Shown piece after piece: positions 1 through 9,493 of a stretch of DNA of 64,000 bases (its first letter is position 1; every line of letters begins with the position of its first letter). The stretch lies in contig CAVCMG010000005.1 of the NCBI GenBank assembly GCA_963603285.1, forward strand, positions 40,027-104,026, written 5' to 3'. The position numbers and the translations under genes are program-made. Below the pieces are notes generated by a model. It made no database searches and was not told the DNA's origin. It saw nothing but the letters and a program-made list of their open reading frames with translations. This DNA is from UBA11957 sp963603285 (lineage in GTDB: Bacteria > Bacillota > Clostridia > Lachnospirales > Lachnospiraceae).

Positions 1-1725
1 AAAAAACTATTACGCTATTTGAAGGAGTACCGGAAAGAATGTATTTTGGCTCCGCTGTTCAAGATGCTTGAAGCATGTTTTGAACTCTTTGTGCCCCTCG
101 TCGTGGCCTCCATCGTAGATATCGGTATCGCCGGAGAAGACAAAAGCTATATTTTAAGCCGTGCCGGTATCATGGTAGCCCTCGGCATCATCGGCCTGTT
201 GTGCTCCGTAACCGCACAGTACTTCGCCGCCAAGGCAGCCGTAAGCTTTTCCACAAAGCTGCGCCATGTGCTGTTTTCCTATATTGAGAGTCTGTCCTTT
301 ACAGAGCTGGATACGATGGGAACCTCGACGCTGATCACCCGTATGACCAACGACATCAATCAGGTACAGAACGGTGTAAACCTCGTCCTGCGCCTGTTTT
401 TGCGTTCGCCGTTCATTGTCTTTGGCGCAATGATCATGGCCTTTACTGTCAATGTGAAAGCGGCGCTTGTTTTCGTCGTGACAATCCCGTTGCTGTCGAT
501 CGTCGTCTTTGGCGTTATGCTCCTGAGCATGCCGATGTTTAAAAAGGTACAGGCAGCCCTCGACCGGGTTCTTGGCAAGACCCGAGAGAATCTGACCGGT
601 GTACGTGTGATCCGTGCTTTTCACCGGGAAGAACAGGAAACAGAAGAATTTATGGACATGAACGCCCAGCTGAATGTACTGCAGCGTTTTGTCGGTAAAT
701 TTTCCGCATTGATGAATCCTCTGACACTGATCATCATCAATATGGCGATCGTTGTCATTCTCTATGTCGGTGGCCATCAGGTAGATGATGGTATTCTGAC
801 ACAGGGACAGGTGATCGCGCTGGTCAACTATATGTCCCAGATTCTGGTAGAGCTGGTGAAGCTGGCTAACCTGATCATTTCCGTAACAAAGGCTGTAGCA
901 TGCGGCAACCGTATCCAGCAGATCCTGGAGGTGGAGCCGTCCCAGAAGGATGGACAGCTGGAAGAAAGTACGCAGCATACAGATGACGACTATATCGTAT
1001 TTGACCACGTATCCATGTGCTACAGCGGTTCTAAGGAGCCGTCTCTGGAGGATATTACGCTGCATGTGAAAAAGGGACAGACGATCGGTGTGATCGGCGG
1101 TACCGGTTCGGGTAAGACGACACTGGTACATCTGTTGCCGAGATTTTATGATATCAGTAAAGGAAAGCTTTCCATCGACGGTATTTCCGTAAATGATTAC
1201 CAGATCGAAGCACTGCGTGCCAAAATCGGTATCGTTATGCAGAAAGCTGTCCTGTTTTCCGGGACGATCCGCGAAAATCTGCTCTGGGGTAATCCGGGAG
1301 CAACGGATGAAGAGTTATATGAAGCGTTAAAAACAGCCCAGGCGCTGAATGTTGTGGAAGCCAAGCCGCTCGGCCTTGACGAGCCGGTAGAACAGGGTGG
1401 ACGCAATTTCTCCGGTGGACAGAGACAGCGTTTGACGATCGCCCGGGCGCTGGTCAGAAAGCCGTATATCCTGATTCTCGACGACAGTGCTTCGGCGCTT
1501 GACTATGCAACGGATGCCGCACTGCGGCAGGCTATCCGGGAAATGGATACAGATACGACCGTATTTATCGTATCCCAGCGTACCGCCAGCATCCATTCCG
1601 CAGATCAGATCGTGGTACTGGATGACGGTCGTGCTGTCGGTATCGGTACACACGATGAGCTGCTGGAAAGCTGTGAGGTTTATCGTGAGATTTACGATTC
1701 CCAGTACAGAAAGGAGGAGGCATAA
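1..1725 (+). CDS. ABC exporter half-transporter, degenerate-site subunit (5' edge cut)
   Basis: Membrane-embedded half-transporter: an N-terminal transmembrane domain (about residues 1-310) fused to a C-terminal nucleotide-binding domain. The NBD shows Walker A GGTGSGKTT, signature FSGGQ and a Walker B reading LILDDSASALD. The catalytic Glu that normally follows Walker B is Asp here, the hallmark of the degenerate-site subunit of heterodimeric exporters (LmrCD, TM287/288 type). The reading frame is open to base 1 and encodes KKLLRYL before the first in-window TTG, so the true ATG very probably lies just left of the window. It overlaps its partner by one base (TAATG), indicating translational coupling. 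Substrate is unknown; drug or peptide export is the family norm. Confidence 0.9.
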   Translation, partial: KKLLRYLKEYRKECILAPLFKMLEACFELFVPLVVASIVDIGIAGEDKSYILSRAGIMVALGIIGLLCSVTAQYFAAKAAVSFSTKLRHVLFSYIESLSFTELDTMGTSTLITRMTNDINQVQNGVNLVLRLFLRSPFIVFGAMIMAFTVNVKAALVFVVTIPLLSIVVFGVMLLSMPMFKKVQAALDRVLGKTRENLTGVRVIRAFHREEQETEEFMDMNAQLNVLQRFVGKFSALMNPLTLIIINMAIVVILYVGGHQVDDGILTQGQVIALVNYMSQILVELVKLANLIISVTKAVACGNRIQQILEVEPSQKDGQLEESTQHTDDDYIVFDHVSMCYSGSKEPSLEDITLHVKKGQTIGVIGGTGSGKTTLVHLLPRFYDISKGKLSIDGISVNDYQIEALRAKIGIVMQKAVLFSGTIRENLLWGNPGATDEELYEALKTAQALNVVEAKPLGLDEPVEQGGRNFSGGQRQRLTIARALVRKPYILILDDSASALDYATDAALRQAIREMDTDTTVFIVSQRTASIHSADQIVVLDDGRAVGIGTHDELLESCEVYREIYDSQYRKEEA

Positions 1726-3482
1726 TGGCTGGTAAGACAAAAGCAAAGGTCAAAAAAGGTACATTATCCAAGATCCTCCGGTATGTGAAAAAACAGAGTG
1801 GCTGGATCATTTTATCTCTTCTGATGGCGGCATGCACGGTCGCCGGTACACTGTATCTGCCGGTGCTTTCCGGTAATGCGATCGACTGCATCATTGGACC
1901 GCAGGATGTGGATTTTACAAAAATCTACGGCATTGCCCATATGATGATTATTGTGATCCTTCTGACAGCGGTCTGCCAGTGGATCATGAATGTGGCAAAC
2001 AACCATGTCACCTACGAGGTTGTCCGCAATCTGCGTGAGGATGCCTTCAAAAAGATCGAAATCCTGCCGCTTTCCTATCTGGACAGACATCCTTCCGGTG
2101 AGATCGTCAGCCGTGTGATCACAGATGCAGATCAGTTTGCCGACGGTCTTTTGATGGGCTTTACCCAGCTGTTTACCGGTGTGCTGACCATTGTTGGTAC
2201 GCTCGGTTTTATGCTGTCGGTCAACTGGAAGATTACGCTCGTTGTTGTACTGGTTACACCGGTATCGCTGTTTGTGGCCGCCTTTATTGCAAAAAGAACC
2301 TACAATATGTTCATCCTGCAGTCTAAGACCCGCGGCGAACAGACAACGCTGATCGATGAGGCCATCGGCAACCAGAAGATCGTGCAGGCTTTTGGACAGC
2401 AGAAAAGTATGCTGGAGCATTTTGACGAGATCAATGACAGACTGCAGAAGTGTTCTCTGCAGGCCGTATTTTTCTCTTCCCTGACCAATCCGTGTACACG
2501 TTTTGTCAACAGTCTGGTCTATACCGGTGTGGCATTGTGTGGTGCGTTTCTGGTCATCGGCGGAGGCTTAAGCGTAGGACAGCTGAGCTGTATGTTGAGC
2601 TATGCCAACCAGTATACCAAGCCGTTTAATGAGATTTCCGGCGTGGTAACAGAGCTGCAGAATGCGCTGGCGTGTGCAGGCCGTCTGATCGAGCTGATCG
2701 AGGAAGAGCCGCAGGTGCCGGATGCCGCAGATGCCGCTGTGCTGACGGATGCAAAGGGCCATGTGGAATTGAAGAATGTGGCATTCTCCTATGTGCCGGA
2801 GAAGCCGCTGATCGAGAATCTGAACTTGAACGTAAGACCGGGTGAGAGAGTGGCTCTGGTCGGCCCGACCGGCTGCGGTAAGACGACGCTGATCAATCTG
2901 CTGCTGCGCTTCTATGATGTGAATAAGGGCAGTATTTCCGTAGATGGTAAGGATATCCGCGATTACACCAGAGAGAGCCTGCGCGGCAATTTCGGTATGG
3001 TGCTGCAGGATACCTGGCTGAAAAACGGTACGATCCGTGAGAATATCTGCATGGGTAAGCCGGAGGCAACCGAGGAAGAGATGATTGCTGCGGCCAAAGC
3101 CTCCCATGCGCACAGCTTTATCAAGCGACTGCCACAGGGCTATGATACCTATATCCAGGAGGACGGCGGTAATCTGTCCCAGGGCCAGAAGCAGCTTCTT
3201 TGTATCACCCGTGTTATGCTGTGTCTGCCGCCGATGCTGATCCTTGATGAGGCGACATCTTCGATCGATACCCGTACGGAGATCCGTATCCAGAAAGCCT
3301 TTGCAAAGATGATGGAGGGAAGAACCTCCTTTATCGTAGCGCACCGTCTTTCTACAATCCGTGAGGCGGATGTGATCCTTGTTATGGAGGATGGCCATAT
3401 TGTCGAGCAGGGGGACCATGATACGCTTCTGAAGAACAATGGTCTGTATGCAAAGCTGTACAACAGCCAGTTCTCTGCATAA
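1725..3482 (+). CDS. ABC exporter half-transporter, catalytic-site subunit
   Basis: 585-residue partner of the preceding gene, with an N-terminal six-helix transmembrane domain and a C-terminal NBD. The Walker A is GPTGCGKTT, the signature is LSQGQ rather than LSGGQ, and Walker B is LILDEATSSID with the catalytic Glu intact. In heterodimeric exporters the subunit with the good Walker B commonly has the altered signature, as here, so the pair would form one competent and one degenerate ATP site. The start codon overlaps the upstream stop and has AAGGAGGAGG before it. The pair closely resembles the second ABC pair at 27-31 kb in architecture. Confidence 0.92.
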   Translation: MAGKTKAKVKKGTLSKILRYVKKQSGWIILSLLMAACTVAGTLYLPVLSGNAIDCIIGPQDVDFTKIYGIAHMMIIVILLTAVCQWIMNVANNHVTYEVVRNLREDAFKKIEILPLSYLDRHPSGEIVSRVITDADQFADGLLMGFTQLFTGVLTIVGTLGFMLSVNWKITLVVVLVTPVSLFVAAFIAKRTYNMFILQSKTRGEQTTLIDEAIGNQKIVQAFGQQKSMLEHFDEINDRLQKCSLQAVFFSSLTNPCTRFVNSLVYTGVALCGAFLVIGGGLSVGQLSCMLSYANQYTKPFNEISGVVTELQNALACAGRLIELIEEEPQVPDAADAAVLTDAKGHVELKNVAFSYVPEKPLIENLNLNVRPGERVALVGPTGCGKTTLINLLLRFYDVNKGSISVDGKDIRDYTRESLRGNFGMVLQDTWLKNGTIRENICMGKPEATEEEMIAAAKASHAHSFIKRLPQGYDTYIQEDGGNLSQGQKQLLCITRVMLCLPPMLILDEATSSIDTRTEIRIQKAFAKMMEGRTSFIVAHRLSTIREADVILVMEDGHIVEQGDHDTLLKNNGLYAKLYNSQFSA

Positions 3483-3530
3483 CAGGTTTTGAATATTCCT
3501 TTGTGATTTTACAGTCCCTGCCGGTTGCGC

Positions 3531-3559
3531 TTGCATCCTGGCAGGGATTAGTGTAATAT
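3531..3559 (+). promoter_or_regulatory. SigA-type promoter for the SseB-like gene
   Basis: TTGCAT (3531-3536), 17-bp spacer, TATA-like TAATAT (3554-3559). An 8-bp inverted repeat TCCCTGCC/GGCAGGGA (3515-3522 and 3540-3547) brackets the -35 box; it lacks a T tract, so it may be a weak terminator of the ABC pair or an operator. Confidence 0.55.
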
Positions 3560-3598
3560 AAACAGGTGAGTGACTGCAGGGGAAGGCAGTCCGTGGAA

Positions 3599-4453
3599 AT
3601 GCTGGATACATACAGCAAATATGAAAGAAAGACCGGTAAAAAAATGACTGTAGATAATCAATTTGTTTTAAGAAAATTACAGGGACTGGAAAATGCCACG
3701 GTGGTATTTTGCACGACCACAAAGCATCCGTTTATCGTCTGCGACGAAGAGACCTACGATGATGAGATGCTGGTATTTGCCACTGTTGAGGACATGCAGG
3801 AGCATGTGAAACAATATACCCAGAAGGGCTATCTGCTGCACGGCGTGACCGTACCGCAGGACAAGCTGCCCCGTTTTTTGAGCGAGTGCTTTTCTTTGGG
3901 CGTAAACCAGCTGGTATACTTTGAAAACGGTACACGCTTCTCTGTAAGCCTTGACAAGATCGTGATCCGTCCGGATTATTCCAAGCTGGAGCCGCAGAAG
4001 CGTCCGCTGATCAATGCCGAGCTGCAGCTGTCTGTACTGTACTTTATCCAGGAGCTGAGCCGCCGGATCAAGGATGAGGACAGAGATCAGGAGCAGTTAA
4101 AACAGATGGAAGAGGAGCTGGCCGCCAATATGGCAAAAGCGCAGTTCCTGGTTCCGATTAAGTTAAAAGAGCCGTTAAAGCCGGGCGAAAAGCTCGAGCC
4201 GGGCAATTTCAGCCTGACCATGGTTAATACAAAGGAGGGCGAGCAGTTCCTGCCGATCTTCTGTGATGTGAAGGAGTATTCCATCTTTAATAAGGAGAAT
4301 CAGTATCAGGGTATCCTGATGACGATCGACAATCTGCGTCAGCTGATCAAGGATCCGTGTCAGGGACTGATGCTGAATCCGAATTCCATCGCCCTGCGTC
4401 TGAATGACAAGATGGTGGATGGCATTTTACAGAGATTTTTTGAATTTGAATAA
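3599..4453 (+). CDS. SseB-domain protein
   Basis: About 284 residues. The C-terminal half (roughly residues 135-280) matches the SseB N-terminal domain pattern: a FLVPIKL strand, a segment ending QFLPIFCDVKEYSIF, then LMTIDNLRQLI and GLMLNPNSIALRLN. The N-terminal half is less recognisable (TTKHPFIVCDEET). SseB-like proteins are poorly characterised; in Clostridia they are usually stand-alone cytoplasmic proteins. Start is uncertain: ATG 3599 has a GGGGAAGG at a long 12-nt spacing, while ATG 3644 has no clear Shine-Dalgarno. A GTG at 3566 would lie at the predicted transcription start and is unlikely. Confidence 0.75.
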   Translation: MLDTYSKYERKTGKKMTVDNQFVLRKLQGLENATVVFCTTTKHPFIVCDEETYDDEMLVFATVEDMQEHVKQYTQKGYLLHGVTVPQDKLPRFLSECFSLGVNQLVYFENGTRFSVSLDKIVIRPDYSKLEPQKRPLINAELQLSVLYFIQELSRRIKDEDRDQEQLKQMEEELAANMAKAQFLVPIKLKEPLKPGEKLEPGNFSLTMVNTKEGEQFLPIFCDVKEYSIFNKENQYQGILMTIDNLRQLIKDPCQGLMLNPNSIALRLNDKMVDGILQRFFEFE

Positions 4454-4467
4454 AAGTCCAACAGGAG

Positions 4468-4510
4468 AAAGAGAGCAGCGCTGCAAAGAATGTGGCAATG
4501 CTCTCTTTTG
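4468..4510 (+). terminator. Rho-independent terminator after the SseB-like gene
   Basis: Perfect 10-bp stem AAAGAGAGCA (4468-4477) with TGCTCTCTTT (4499-4508), 21-nt loop, ending in a short T run. Confidence 0.7.
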
Positions 4511-4567
4511 TATTGTAAAAAAGCGGCCAGAGGGCGGGACTGTTCCGGTTATTGTACGTGAAACGCA

Positions 4568-4596
4568 TTGAAAACCGGGCATATATCCTGTATAAT
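4568..4596 (+). promoter_or_regulatory. SigA promoter of the LRR-VWA-MoxR operon
   Basis: TTGAAA (4568-4573), exact 17-bp spacer, consensus TATAAT (4591-4596), about 30 bp upstream of the RBS AGAGGTGG. Confidence 0.8.
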
Positions 4597-4632
4597 AATA
4601 CGGATTTTATGAACCTGTAGAGGTGGATGCGA

Positions 4633-5406
4633 ATGGAAGCAGAGACAGTGCTGGAGCCTTACGCGTATTCCGGACGGGAGGATCTGACAGAGATCGAGAT
4701 TCCGGCGGGAACGGTATCGGTAGGGCGTTATGCGTTTTATAATTGCAGAAACTTAAAAAAGCTGTATCTGCACAGCGATATCCGGGATCTGGGCGCCGGT
4801 GTGTTTACCGGCTGCCGGAAGATCGAGTGTATCGAGATTACGATGGTGGAGGATAAACCCTCCATTTTAAAAGAGATTCTGATGGAGTTAAATCAGCAGC
4901 TGGTCGTGATCTGCCACGGCACTGTGGAGGCAAAGCTCTGGTTCCCGGAGTATTTTGAGGAAGGTGTGGAGAACACACCGGCCCGTATTCTGGAGGATCA
5001 TGTGCATGGCAGCGGGCTGATGTATCGCAACTGTTTTGTAAAGACCCGGCTGCAGTATGAGGAATATGACCGCCGGTTTGTCTATTCCTGTGCCAGTGAA
5101 TCGGTGGAGCTGAATGTACGGCTGGCCTTTGACCGCCTGTGCTATCCGCAGGGGCTGACCGAAAAAGCAAAGGAGCAGTACCGGACATATTTACAGGAAC
5201 ATACAGACATACTGTATCAGTATATGGCAGAGGAAAAAGAGCCGCAGCAGATCAGACGTTATCTGGAGCTTTTTTCACCGTCGCAGGAGGAATTGCAGAC
5301 GATGATCCAGTATATGCAGAAATCCGGTTTTGCTGAGGCTGTGCCGCACCTGATGGCAAAGCATCATGAGAAATTTACAGGAAAAAGAAGAACATTTTCA
5401 TTATGA
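4633..5406 (+). CDS. Leucine-rich-repeat (BspA-like) protein, first gene of a LRR-VWA-MoxR operon
   Basis: About 257 residues. The N-terminal 60 residues carry LRR_5/BspA-type repeats: LTEIEIPAGTVSVGRYAFYNC, then LKKLYLHSDIRDLGAGVFTGC. The remainder is a helical region with no domain I recognise. There is no signal peptide or membrane segment, so unlike surface BspA proteins this one looks cytoplasmic. ATG 4633 is preferred over ATG 4627 because the AGAGGTGG motif (4618-4626) would sit directly against the earlier codon. Its stop overlaps the next start (ATGA), so it is translationally coupled to the VWA protein and may be a partner or scaffold of the VWA-MoxR pair. Confidence 0.75.
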   Translation: MEAETVLEPYAYSGREDLTEIEIPAGTVSVGRYAFYNCRNLKKLYLHSDIRDLGAGVFTGCRKIECIEITMVEDKPSILKEILMELNQQLVVICHGTVEAKLWFPEYFEEGVENTPARILEDHVHGSGLMYRNCFVKTRLQYEEYDRRFVYSCASESVELNVRLAFDRLCYPQGLTEKAKEQYRTYLQEHTDILYQYMAEEKEPQQIRRYLELFSPSQEELQTMIQYMQKSGFAEAVPHLMAKHHEKFTGKRRTFSL

Positions 5407-6761
5407 GAGATAAAACCGTGACAAGCCCGAAGCTTCGACAGGCAGCATATGAACTGGAGCGCAACGATATCTGTAAGCAGATCCTGTCCTCGGCGGGACG
5501 GGAGCTGTATCTGCATCTGCCGTATCTGGATATGGCGCTGGCTTCTCTTGTGCAGGAACAGACCGGACAGACGGATACCTTTGGCACAGACGGGTTTTCC
5601 CTGCAGTATCATCCGGATTTCCTGATTCGGATGTATAAGCGGGGAGCGATTGCCGTCAACCGGGGGCTTTTGCACAGTGTTTTGCACTGTCTGCTGGGCC
5701 ATCTGGATAAGACAGAAGGTCATGAACAGCGTCTGTGGGATCTGGCCTGCGACATTGTGGTGGAACAGATTCTGGACAGCATGCCGCTTCGGTGTCTGAG
5801 AATGCCGCCGGATGCGGAAAAGAAAAACTGGTACTACCGGCTGCAAAAGGAATATCCGGTGCTGACGGCGGAGAGAGTTTATCGCTTTCTCACACAGCAG
5901 CAGATGAATGAACGTACAGGGCAGCAGCTGGTGCATGCATTTCTCGTGGATGATCACCGCTTCTGGTATACCGATGACAGTCGGAGAAAAAGTCCGCAGA
6001 GACAGAAAAAGTGGGATGATATGCGTGAACGGATGCAGACCGAGATGGAGGTCTTTGGCAACGAGGCAGACGAGGGCGATAAAGGGCTTCGGGAAGCCGT
6101 GCGTGTCAGAAACCGCCGACGCTATGATTACCGGGCGTTTCTGAAGAAGTTTTCCGTGTTGAAAGAGGAAGTACAGGTGGATCCGGACAGCTTTGATACG
6201 ATCTTTTATACCTACGGCATGCAGATGTATGGCAATATGCCGCTGATCGAACCGAACGAGACGCGGGAGGTTAAGCGGATCGAGGATTTTGTGATCGTGA
6301 TTGATACGTCCATGTCCTGTAAAGGGGAACTTGTGAGATATTTCCTCGAAGAAACCTATGATATCCTGACGCAGGAGGAAAGCTTTTTCCGTAAGATCAA
6401 TCTGCATATCCTGCAGTGTGACGAAAAGGTGCAGGAGGATGTGGTGATTCATTCCCGGGAGGAGATGGACCGGTATATGCAGGATTTTACGATCGTGGGC
6501 AGTGGCGGCACGGATTTCCGCCCGGCCTTTGGATATGTAAACACATTGCTGGCAGAGGAGGCTTTTTCCCATCTGCGGGGACTTTTGTATTTTACCGATG
6601 GCTATGGGAGATTTCCGATGAAAAAACCGTTGTATGATACGGCATTTATCTTCTGGGATGAGCATTACCGGGATCTGGATGTGCCGCCCTGGGCGATTCG
6701 GCTGGTGCTGACGCAGGAGGATCTGGAAAAAACGGTGACAGAGAAAAACGAGGCAAAATAA
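5403..6761 (+). CDS. VWA-like protein with N-terminal putative metallopeptidase-type domain (DUF2201-like)
   Basis: 452 residues with two domains. The N-terminal part (about 1-150) carries HSVLHCLLGH (H91, H95, H100), the position of the zinc-peptidase-like helix in DUF2201 proteins, but the Glu of HExxH is Ser. The C-terminal VWA-like domain has a MIDAS DTSMS (D301, S303, S305), the later GSGGTDFRPAF Thr and FTDGYG. VWA proteins of this type act with MoxR-family AAA+ ATPases, and one follows 7 bp downstream. The role is probably assembly or remodelling of another protein, with no visible client in the operon. Cytoplasmic. Confidence 0.85.
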   Translation: MRDKTVTSPKLRQAAYELERNDICKQILSSAGRELYLHLPYLDMALASLVQEQTGQTDTFGTDGFSLQYHPDFLIRMYKRGAIAVNRGLLHSVLHCLLGHLDKTEGHEQRLWDLACDIVVEQILDSMPLRCLRMPPDAEKKNWYYRLQKEYPVLTAERVYRFLTQQQMNERTGQQLVHAFLVDDHRFWYTDDSRRKSPQRQKKWDDMRERMQTEMEVFGNEADEGDKGLREAVRVRNRRRYDYRAFLKKFSVLKEEVQVDPDSFDTIFYTYGMQMYGNMPLIEPNETREVKRIEDFVIVIDTSMSCKGELVRYFLEETYDILTQEESFFRKINLHILQCDEKVQEDVVIHSREEMDRYMQDFTIVGSGGTDFRPAFGYVNTLLAEEAFSHLRGLLYFTDGYGRFPMKKPLYDTAFIFWDEHYRDLDVPPWAIRLVLTQEDLEKTVTEKNEAK

Positions 6762-6768
6762 AGAATAC

Positions 6769-8286
6769 ATGAATATACAGAGAGCAAAACAGGAAATCAA
6801 AGATACCGTAGAAGCGTATCTGTTGAAGGATGAACACGGTGAGTACGAGATCCCGTCGGTCCGCCAGCGGCCCATTCTGCTGATTGGTGCGCCGGGTATC
6901 GGCAAAACGCAGATCATGGAACAGGTGGCCGAGGAGTGCGGGATCGGGCTGGTGGCCTATACGATCACGCACCATACCAGACAGAGTGCAATCGGTCTGC
7001 CGTTTATCGTGGAGAAGGAATTTCAGGGCCGGAAGATGTCGGTGACGGAGTATACGATGAGTGAGATTGTGGCGTCTATCTATGAAAAGATGGAGCAGAC
7101 CGGCTGGCAGGAGGGCATCCTGTTTCTGGATGAGATCAACTGCGTTTCCGAGACGCTGGCACCGGCAATGCTGCAGTTTCTGCAGTGTAAGTCCTTCGGT
7201 AATCATAAGATTCCGGCAGGCTGGATCATAGCGGCGGCAGGAAATCCGCCCGAGTACAACAAATCTGTGCGGGAATTTGATATCGTAACGCTGGATCGTG
7301 TGAAAAAGATCGAGGTGGAGCCGGATTTCACGGCATGGAAAGCGTATGCATATAAAGCAGAGATCCATCCGGCAGTGATCAGTTATTTAAACGTCCGTCC
7401 GCAGAACTTTTATCGTATGGAGACGACGGTGGACGGCAAGAGCTTTGCTACGCCGCGAGGCTGGGAGGATCTGTCCCGCCTGCTGACGGTATATGAAAAG
7501 TTAAAGAAAAAGCTCGATGCCGAGGTGGTTGTGCAGTATATCCAGCATGATCAGACGGCCCGGGATTTTGCCAATTATCTGGAGCTGTATTACAAATACC
7601 AGACGGATTATCAGATCGAGGCGGTATTTGGCGGTACGATCGATCCGATTCTGGAAAAGAAGGTGGCACATGCTTCCTTTGACGAGCGGCTGAGTGTGAT
7701 CGGCCTGCTGCTGGCGGGATTAAACGGCAGATTCCGCGCAGTATATGAAAAGGAGAGAACGCTGGAAGCCCTGATGAAGCTTTTGCGGGCGTATCAGGCA
7801 GTGCCCGAAACGGATGGGATCGCAGCCTTGGTGACACAGACAGAAGGTTACCGCAGCGACTGGCAGATGAAACGGGAAAATGGCGTGCTGTCCGGGCAGG
7901 AGGAGCATATTGCCAGAAATGTGACAGCGCTTTTGGATGCATATGCAAAAAAACTCCGGGAACAGGTAAAGGATGCACCGCTGTCAACGGAGGCGTGTTT
8001 CTTACAGATCCGACCATGGTTTGCCGCGGAAAATGATGCGCTGGCTGATCTGCAGGATACGGCCGGGGAGACGCTGGAGAATGTGTTTGATTTTCTGGAA
8101 TCAGTATTCGGGGAAAGTCAGGAGCTTGCCGTATTTATGACGGAATTAAATGCCAGCAGCTATGCGCTGTCCTATCTGACAGAGTATGACTGTGAGCGGT
8201 ATCAGAGATACAACCAGAGCTTTATGTTCGATGAAAACAGGGACCGCCTGTTGCGACGGATCGACCATATGGAAAACTGGGGATAA
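6769..8286 (+). CDS. MoxR-family AAA+ ATPase
   Basis: 505 residues. Walker A GAPGIGKT (residues 40-47), Walker B GILFLDEIN (about 115-123) and a sensor-1-like AAGNPPEYN identify a MoxR/CbbQ-type AAA+ ATPase. The C-terminal 200 residues are helical and family-specific. It is the last gene of the LRR-VWA-MoxR operon. In known MoxR-VWA pairs the ATPase drives conformational changes in a complex bound by the VWA subunit; the same is inferred here. A weak Shine-Dalgarno and the 7-bp gap suggest coupling to the VWA gene. Confidence 0.88.
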   Translation: MNIQRAKQEIKDTVEAYLLKDEHGEYEIPSVRQRPILLIGAPGIGKTQIMEQVAEECGIGLVAYTITHHTRQSAIGLPFIVEKEFQGRKMSVTEYTMSEIVASIYEKMEQTGWQEGILFLDEINCVSETLAPAMLQFLQCKSFGNHKIPAGWIIAAAGNPPEYNKSVREFDIVTLDRVKKIEVEPDFTAWKAYAYKAEIHPAVISYLNVRPQNFYRMETTVDGKSFATPRGWEDLSRLLTVYEKLKKKLDAEVVVQYIQHDQTARDFANYLELYYKYQTDYQIEAVFGGTIDPILEKKVAHASFDERLSVIGLLLAGLNGRFRAVYEKERTLEALMKLLRAYQAVPETDGIAALVTQTEGYRSDWQMKRENGVLSGQEEHIARNVTALLDAYAKKLREQVKDAPLSTEACFLQIRPWFAAENDALADLQDTAGETLENVFDFLESVFGESQELAVFMTELNASSYALSYLTEYDCERYQRYNQSFMFDENRDRLLRRIDHMENWG

Positions 8287-8296
8287 GGAGAGAGCT

Positions 8297-9493
8297 ATGT
8301 TACAGGGAAAGACCATCATACTGGGGGTGACCGGCAGTATCGCGGCGTATAAGGCGGCGTATCTGGCCAGCGCCCTTGTCAAGCAGCATGCGGATGTCCA
8401 TGTGCTGATGACAAAAAATGCGGAATATTTTATCAATCCCATCACTTTTGAGACCCTGACGGGAAATAAATGCATCAGTGATACCTTTGACCGGAATTTT
8501 GAGTTTCATGTCGGTCATGTATCGCTGGGAAAACGGGCAGATCTGGTGATCGTGGCTCCGGCCAGCGCCAACTGTATCGGCAAGCTGGCGTCCGGGATCG
8601 CCGACGATATGCTGACAACAACGATTCTGGCCTGCAAGTGTCCGGTGCTCTTAAGTCCGGCAATGAATACGCGGATGTATACCAACAGTATCGTGCAGGA
8701 AAATCTGGAAAAGCTGCGCCGTCATGGTTATACGGTGATCGAACCGGCGAGCGGCTATCTGGCGTGCGGAGATACCGGAGCGGGAAAAATGCCCGAGCCG
8801 GAAGTTCTTTTGCAGGCTGTGTTAAAGGAAGCGGCGTTTGAAAAGGATATGAAAGGACTGCATGTACTGGTGACGGCAGGCCCGACGCAGGAAAGTATCG
8901 ATCCGGTGCGTTATATCACCAATCATTCTTCCGGAAAAATGGGCTATGCACTGGCGGTCAATGCGATGCGCCGGGGAGCCGAGGTGACGCTGGTATCCGG
9001 ACAGACAGCACTGGAAGCGCCGGATGGTGTGAAGGTTGTTCCGGTGGTTTCGGCGCAGGATATGTATGAGGCTGTGACGGGCCGTGCAAAGGAGCAGGAT
9101 ATTATTATCAAGGCAGCGGCTGTGGCGGATTACCGTCCGGCAAGTGTGGCAGAGGATAAGATCAAGAAAGCGGACGGCGATATGAGCATTGCGCTGGAAC
9201 GCACGCAGGATATTTTACAGACGCTGGGCGAGGCAAAGCCGGATGGACAGTTCTTATGCGGCTTTTGTATGGAAACGAAGGATGTGCTGGAAAATGCCAG
9301 AAAGAAGCTGGCGAAAAAGCATCTGGATATGATCGTGGCAAACAATGTCAAGGTAGAGGGCGCAGGATTTGCCGGAAATACGAATGTGGTCACACTGGTG
9401 ACGGCAGATCAGGAGAAGGAGCTGGGACTGCTTTCAAAGGATGAGACGGCGAAGCAGATCCTGGATGAGATACTTAGGAGGAGAGAAAAATGA
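8297..9493 (+). CDS. coaBC: Bifunctional phosphopantothenoylcysteine decarboxylase/synthetase
   Basis: CoA biosynthesis: the C-terminal CoaB domain joins 4'-phosphopantothenate to cysteine, and the N-terminal flavin-dependent CoaC domain decarboxylates the product to 4'-phosphopantetheine. Visible features are the flavoprotein start GVTGSIAAYKAA, the CoaC region with SPAMNTRMY, the switch to CoaB at VLVTAGPTQESIDPVRYITN (about residue 193) and AAVADYRP. About 398 residues, normal for CoaBC. Start chosen at ATG 8297, with AAGGAG 7 bp upstream; an upstream in-frame start lies inside the MoxR gene. Its stop overlaps the coaX start by 4 bp. Confidence 0.95.
   Translation: MLQGKTIILGVTGSIAAYKAAYLASALVKQHADVHVLMTKNAEYFINPITFETLTGNKCISDTFDRNFEFHVGHVSLGKRADLVIVAPASANCIGKLASGIADDMLTTTILACKCPVLLSPAMNTRMYTNSIVQENLEKLRRHGYTVIEPASGYLACGDTGAGKMPEPEVLLQAVLKEAAFEKDMKGLHVLVTAGPTQESIDPVRYITNHSSGKMGYALAVNAMRRGAEVTLVSGQTALEAPDGVKVVPVVSAQDMYEAVTGRAKEQDIIIKAAAVADYRPASVAEDKIKKADGDMSIALERTQDILQTLGEAKPDGQFLCGFCMETKDVLENARKKLAKKHLDMIVANNVKVEGAGFAGNTNVVTLVTADQEKELGLLSKDETAKQILDEILRRREK

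Noticed and set aside
154..1131. 325-codon minus-strand ORF opposite the first ABC gene
   Set aside because: Shadow of the ABC coding sequence: Cys/His/Gln-rich, no RBS and no recognisable domain.
5364..6917. 517-codon minus-strand ORF across the VWA gene
   Set aside because: Antisense shadow with unnatural composition; the plus strand has clear VWA and MoxR motifs.
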